A DNA stretch of 64,000 nucleotides from Otis tarda (taxonomy: Eukaryota; Chordata; Aves; Otidiformes; Otididae). The stretch covers positions 46,850,001 through 46,914,000 of the forward strand of contig CM048553.1 in the NCBI GenBank assembly GCA_026413225.1. The letters are read 5' to 3'. A program made the position numbers and the translations under genes. Below the pieces are notes generated by a model. That model was not told the DNA's origin. It saw only the letters and a list, made by a program, of their open reading frames with translations, and did no database searches. Shown here in pieces: positions 61,873-64,000 of the stretch; position 1 is the stretch's first letter; every line of letters starts with the position of its first letter.

Positions 61873-62372
61873 AACAAGTATTCCTTATCCTCTCTGTCAT
61901 AATAGCATTTATAGCCTTCAACTGGTACTCCTTTGCTTTGCAGAGGCTGTAGGGAGGAAGGTGTAGTTTCAACCCTATAAAGGTACAGACAAATTTATTT
62001 TGCAATGGAATATTGTCAAACATATACCTGAGTCAGAGCAGTTTAAGCAATGATGGCTCCTCAACTGAAATATGGAAACTAGTGAGGTGCATTCCAAGCA
62101 TCTTGCAATCTCAAACACCAAGGTTAATGAAAGCATTTCAATTGAATCATTTTATTTCACACACACTGATGTAGTCAGTTACCCTGTTTCATGTGAGAAT
62201 TTGAGATGGTCTGTTCTGCCTCCATCACTGTCTAGCTCTACTTTGACTATGTACGAAGGTATTCTCAATATCCAACTTACTTAAACTTGAGATGTATAAG
62301 CAACTCTGAGCAAGGGTTTTAGGTTTCAACAGAAATTTTAGAACTTAATAGCAGTATTATTTCTTTGGTGTT

Positions 62373-62403
62373 TCCTTCTCCCCCCTTTTTTTCTGTCTTG
62401 TAG
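62373..62403 (+). promoter_or_regulatory. Splice acceptor of the ACKR4 coding exon
   Basis: A long pyrimidine tract ending TTGTAG, seven bases before the ATG. It indicates that the 5' UTR is spliced on from an upstream non-coding exon, which I could not place. Confidence 0.7.
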
Positions 62404-62410
62404 TTTTGCC

Positions 62411-63484
62411 ATGGGCAGGGATACGAATAACTCAACTGACTACTGGATTGAGGACGAGGAAGATTATCTCAACTCTGTTATAGATTACAATACATATGAG
62501 CTTCTCTGTGAAAAAAGTGATGTGAGAAATTTCAGTAAAGTATTCCTTCCTGCGTTCTATGCATTGGCTTTCACTATTGGAGTTGCTGGAAATTCACTAG
62601 TGGTCGCAATTTATGCCTATTGCAAGAAACCAAAGACTAAGACAGACGTGTACATCATGCATCTAGCCATTGCTGATCTGCTCTTGCTCTTTACGCTCCC
62701 TTTTTGGGCTGCGAATGCAGTGCAAGGATGGGAACTTGGAAACTCAATGTGCAAACTCACCACTGCACTGTACACCACGAATTTCAGCTCTAGCATGCTG
62801 TTCCTGGCCTGCATCAGTGTGGATAGATATAGGGCCACTGCCGAATCCCAGGGTCACAGAAGAATTGGGAAACACTGCAGTATTATCTGCATTTGTGTCT
62901 GGCTGGCTGCCATTTTCCTCAGTATCCCTGAACTAATATTTAATCAAGTCAAGAAACACAATGACAGGAATGAATGTCTTCCTGTATTTCCAACAAACAT
63001 GGAAATACTCTTAAAGGCAACCATTCAAATCCTGGAAATTATCCTGGAATTTCTGCTTCCTTTCCTAGTAATGCTGATCTGCTATTCAGCTACTGCTCGC
63101 ACAATCTTTAGATCTGCAAATGCTAAAAAATCTAGACCTTTCATGGTTCTGCTGGCAGTAGTGGCTACTTTCATTATTACCCAGCTACCTTACAACACTG
63201 TTAAGTTCTGGCGAGCCATAGATATCATCTACATGTTGATTACTGACTGTGACACAAGTAAAACCATAGACGTTGCACTCCAGGTCACCAAGAGCATAGC
63301 TTTGTTTCACACCTGCCTGAACCCTCTCCTCTACGCCTTTTTGGGTGCCTCTTTTAAAATGCATATTATGAAAATGGCAAAAAATTATGGACACTGGAGA
63401 AGACAACAACAGAACGGAAGACCTGAAGAAATTTCTATGAATTATGAAGATCACACTGAAGAAACAATTAGTTTCACTATATAG
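62411..63484 (+). CDS. ACKR4: ACKR4, atypical chemokine receptor 4 (CCRL1), complete
   Basis: Seven-transmembrane scavenger receptor that takes up CCL19, CCL21 and CCL25 without G-protein signalling. The 357-residue uninterrupted frame matches remembered human ACKR4 (350 residues) throughout. Features: acidic, Tyr-rich N-terminus with sequons at N7 and N40; GNS at 60-62 in TM1; LAIADL at 85-90; TLPFWA at 95-100; C114 and C189 for the TM3-ECL2 disulfide; C33 and C280 for the second chemokine-receptor disulfide; QLPYN at 258-262 in TM6; NPLLY at 304-308 in TM7; Ser/Thr-containing tail ending SFTI. The DRY box reads DRYRA rather than DRYVA or DRYLAIV. GCCATGG gives a strong start context. The gene lies inside an ACAD11 intron on the opposite strand. 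Confidence 0.97.
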   Translation: MGRDTNNSTDYWIEDEEDYLNSVIDYNTYELLCEKSDVRNFSKVFLPAFYALAFTIGVAGNSLVVAIYAYCKKPKTKTDVYIMHLAIADLLLLFTLPFWAANAVQGWELGNSMCKLTTALYTTNFSSSMLFLACISVDRYRATAESQGHRRIGKHCSIICICVWLAAIFLSIPELIFNQVKKHNDRNECLPVFPTNMEILLKATIQILEIILEFLLPFLVMLICYSATARTIFRSANAKKSRPFMVLLAVVATFIITQLPYNTVKFWRAIDIIYMLITDCDTSKTIDVALQVTKSIALFHTCLNPLLYAFLGASFKMHIMKMAKNYGHWRRQQQNGRPEEISMNYEDHTEETISFTI

Positions 63485-63945
63485 ACTCCGCATTACTCTC
63501 ATTATCTTATATAACCAAGGGAATTATTTACTAATTCTGGGGGTCTTGTTTCAGCAGCTGTTTCTCTGCAAGTCAACTTTCAGATTAATTTCTGAACCTG
63601 CAGACCAGCCAACACACTACATTGCAGTTCAAAGTGGAACATGTTGATCAAAATTAAGCATCAGGCAAGAACTAAATACTGAAATTCCTAGAAACAACTA
63701 GAGAGATTAATGAAAATAAAACCCCAGCCCCCCAAAAAAACACAACAAAATCCAAACACCTAAAAACTCACCAAGATTTAAATTTAAAAGCGTGGCAGTA
63801 CTAGGCAATTAAATACCTGCGTAATGAACAATCTGTACATATCTAAGCATCTAATTGAAACAGAAAAAGAAACCATGAGCAATAAAACAGCAGTACAGGA
63901 ACTTTTGTATAAAAAGTTAATAAACTCGTGTTTCTCTGTTTTGTA
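63485..63945 (+). other. ACKR4: ACKR4 3' UTR
   Basis: Non-coding sequence after the TAG. AATAAA occurs at 63715-63720, 63881-63886 and 63919-63924; the last is followed by T- and GT-rich sequence and looks best. The end point is a guess among the three. Confidence 0.5.
63919..63924 (+). terminator. Candidate poly(A) signal of ACKR4
   Basis: AATAAA followed within 30 nt by T/GT-rich sequence. Earlier copies at 63715 and 63881 are alternatives. Confidence 0.5.
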
Positions 63946-64000
63946 AAACTTTATAATGTTTGTGTAATAAGTAAGTCCCATTTTTTTCCTCAGCTATCAT

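Larger units (their letters stand above)
54819..62403 (-). other. Large ACAD11 intron, upstream of ACKR4
   Basis: Over 7.5 kb without a recognised exon on either strand. It holds the duplicated pair 59995-60290 / 61605-61872 and homopolymer runs. Any 5' UTR exon and promoter of ACKR4 probably lies in this stretch, but I could not place it. Confidence 0.7.

Noticed and set aside
1-64000. CRISPR arrays, tRNA or rRNA genes, retroviral or other capsid-bearing elements
   Set aside because: None recognised on either strand. The only interspersed repeats identified are CR1 LINEs.

Overview
This is vertebrate genomic DNA, almost certainly from a bird. The genes are split by GT-AG introns, base composition is AT-rich, and four fragments are recognisable as CR1 LINEs, including the 3' end (ATTCTATG-type repeat) typical of sauropsid CR1. 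No bacterial, viral or organellar features are visible. The gene order, DNAJC13 (+), ACAD11 (-) and ACKR4 (+, inside ACAD11), matches my recollection of human 3q22.

Layout. Positions 1-2059 are intron of DNAJC13. From 2060 to 46257 the + strand carries 55 coding exons of DNAJC13 (RME-8), an endosomal J-domain co-chaperone. Only the first coding exon (about 23 residues) and the 5' UTR/promoter lie upstream of the window. The exon chain keeps frame throughout, with no stop or frameshift. It predicts 2245 residues if the 15-nt microexon at 15488-15502 is included and 2240 without it; human is about 2243. The 3' UTR ends near 47015.

About 1.3 kb of intergenic DNA, partly purine-rich, follows. 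ACAD11 then runs in the opposite direction, so the two genes converge tail to tail. The last seven coding exons of ACAD11 (48601-54818, about 240 residues of the acyl-CoA dehydrogenase domain) are present. Its next upstream exon was not found before the window ends, so 54819-64000 is read as one long ACAD11 intron. Inside that intron, on the opposite strand, lies the intact single-exon coding region of ACKR4 (62411-63484, 357 residues), an atypical chemokine scavenging receptor, preceded by a splice acceptor and followed by candidate poly(A) signals.

The three genes do not form a pathway: DNAJC13 acts in endosomal sorting, ACAD11 in fatty-acid oxidation and ACKR4 in chemokine clearance. The main observations are the in-frame DNAJC13 microexon, a diverged direct duplication of about 0.27 kb upstream of ACKR4, a perfect 16-bp hairpin in an ACAD11 intron and an unusual DRYRA motif in ACKR4. 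I saw no convincing sign of an undescribed biological system; most of the window is ordinary conserved vertebrate sequence. Exon boundaries were placed by eye from remembered protein homology plus splice consensus and were checked for frame continuity.
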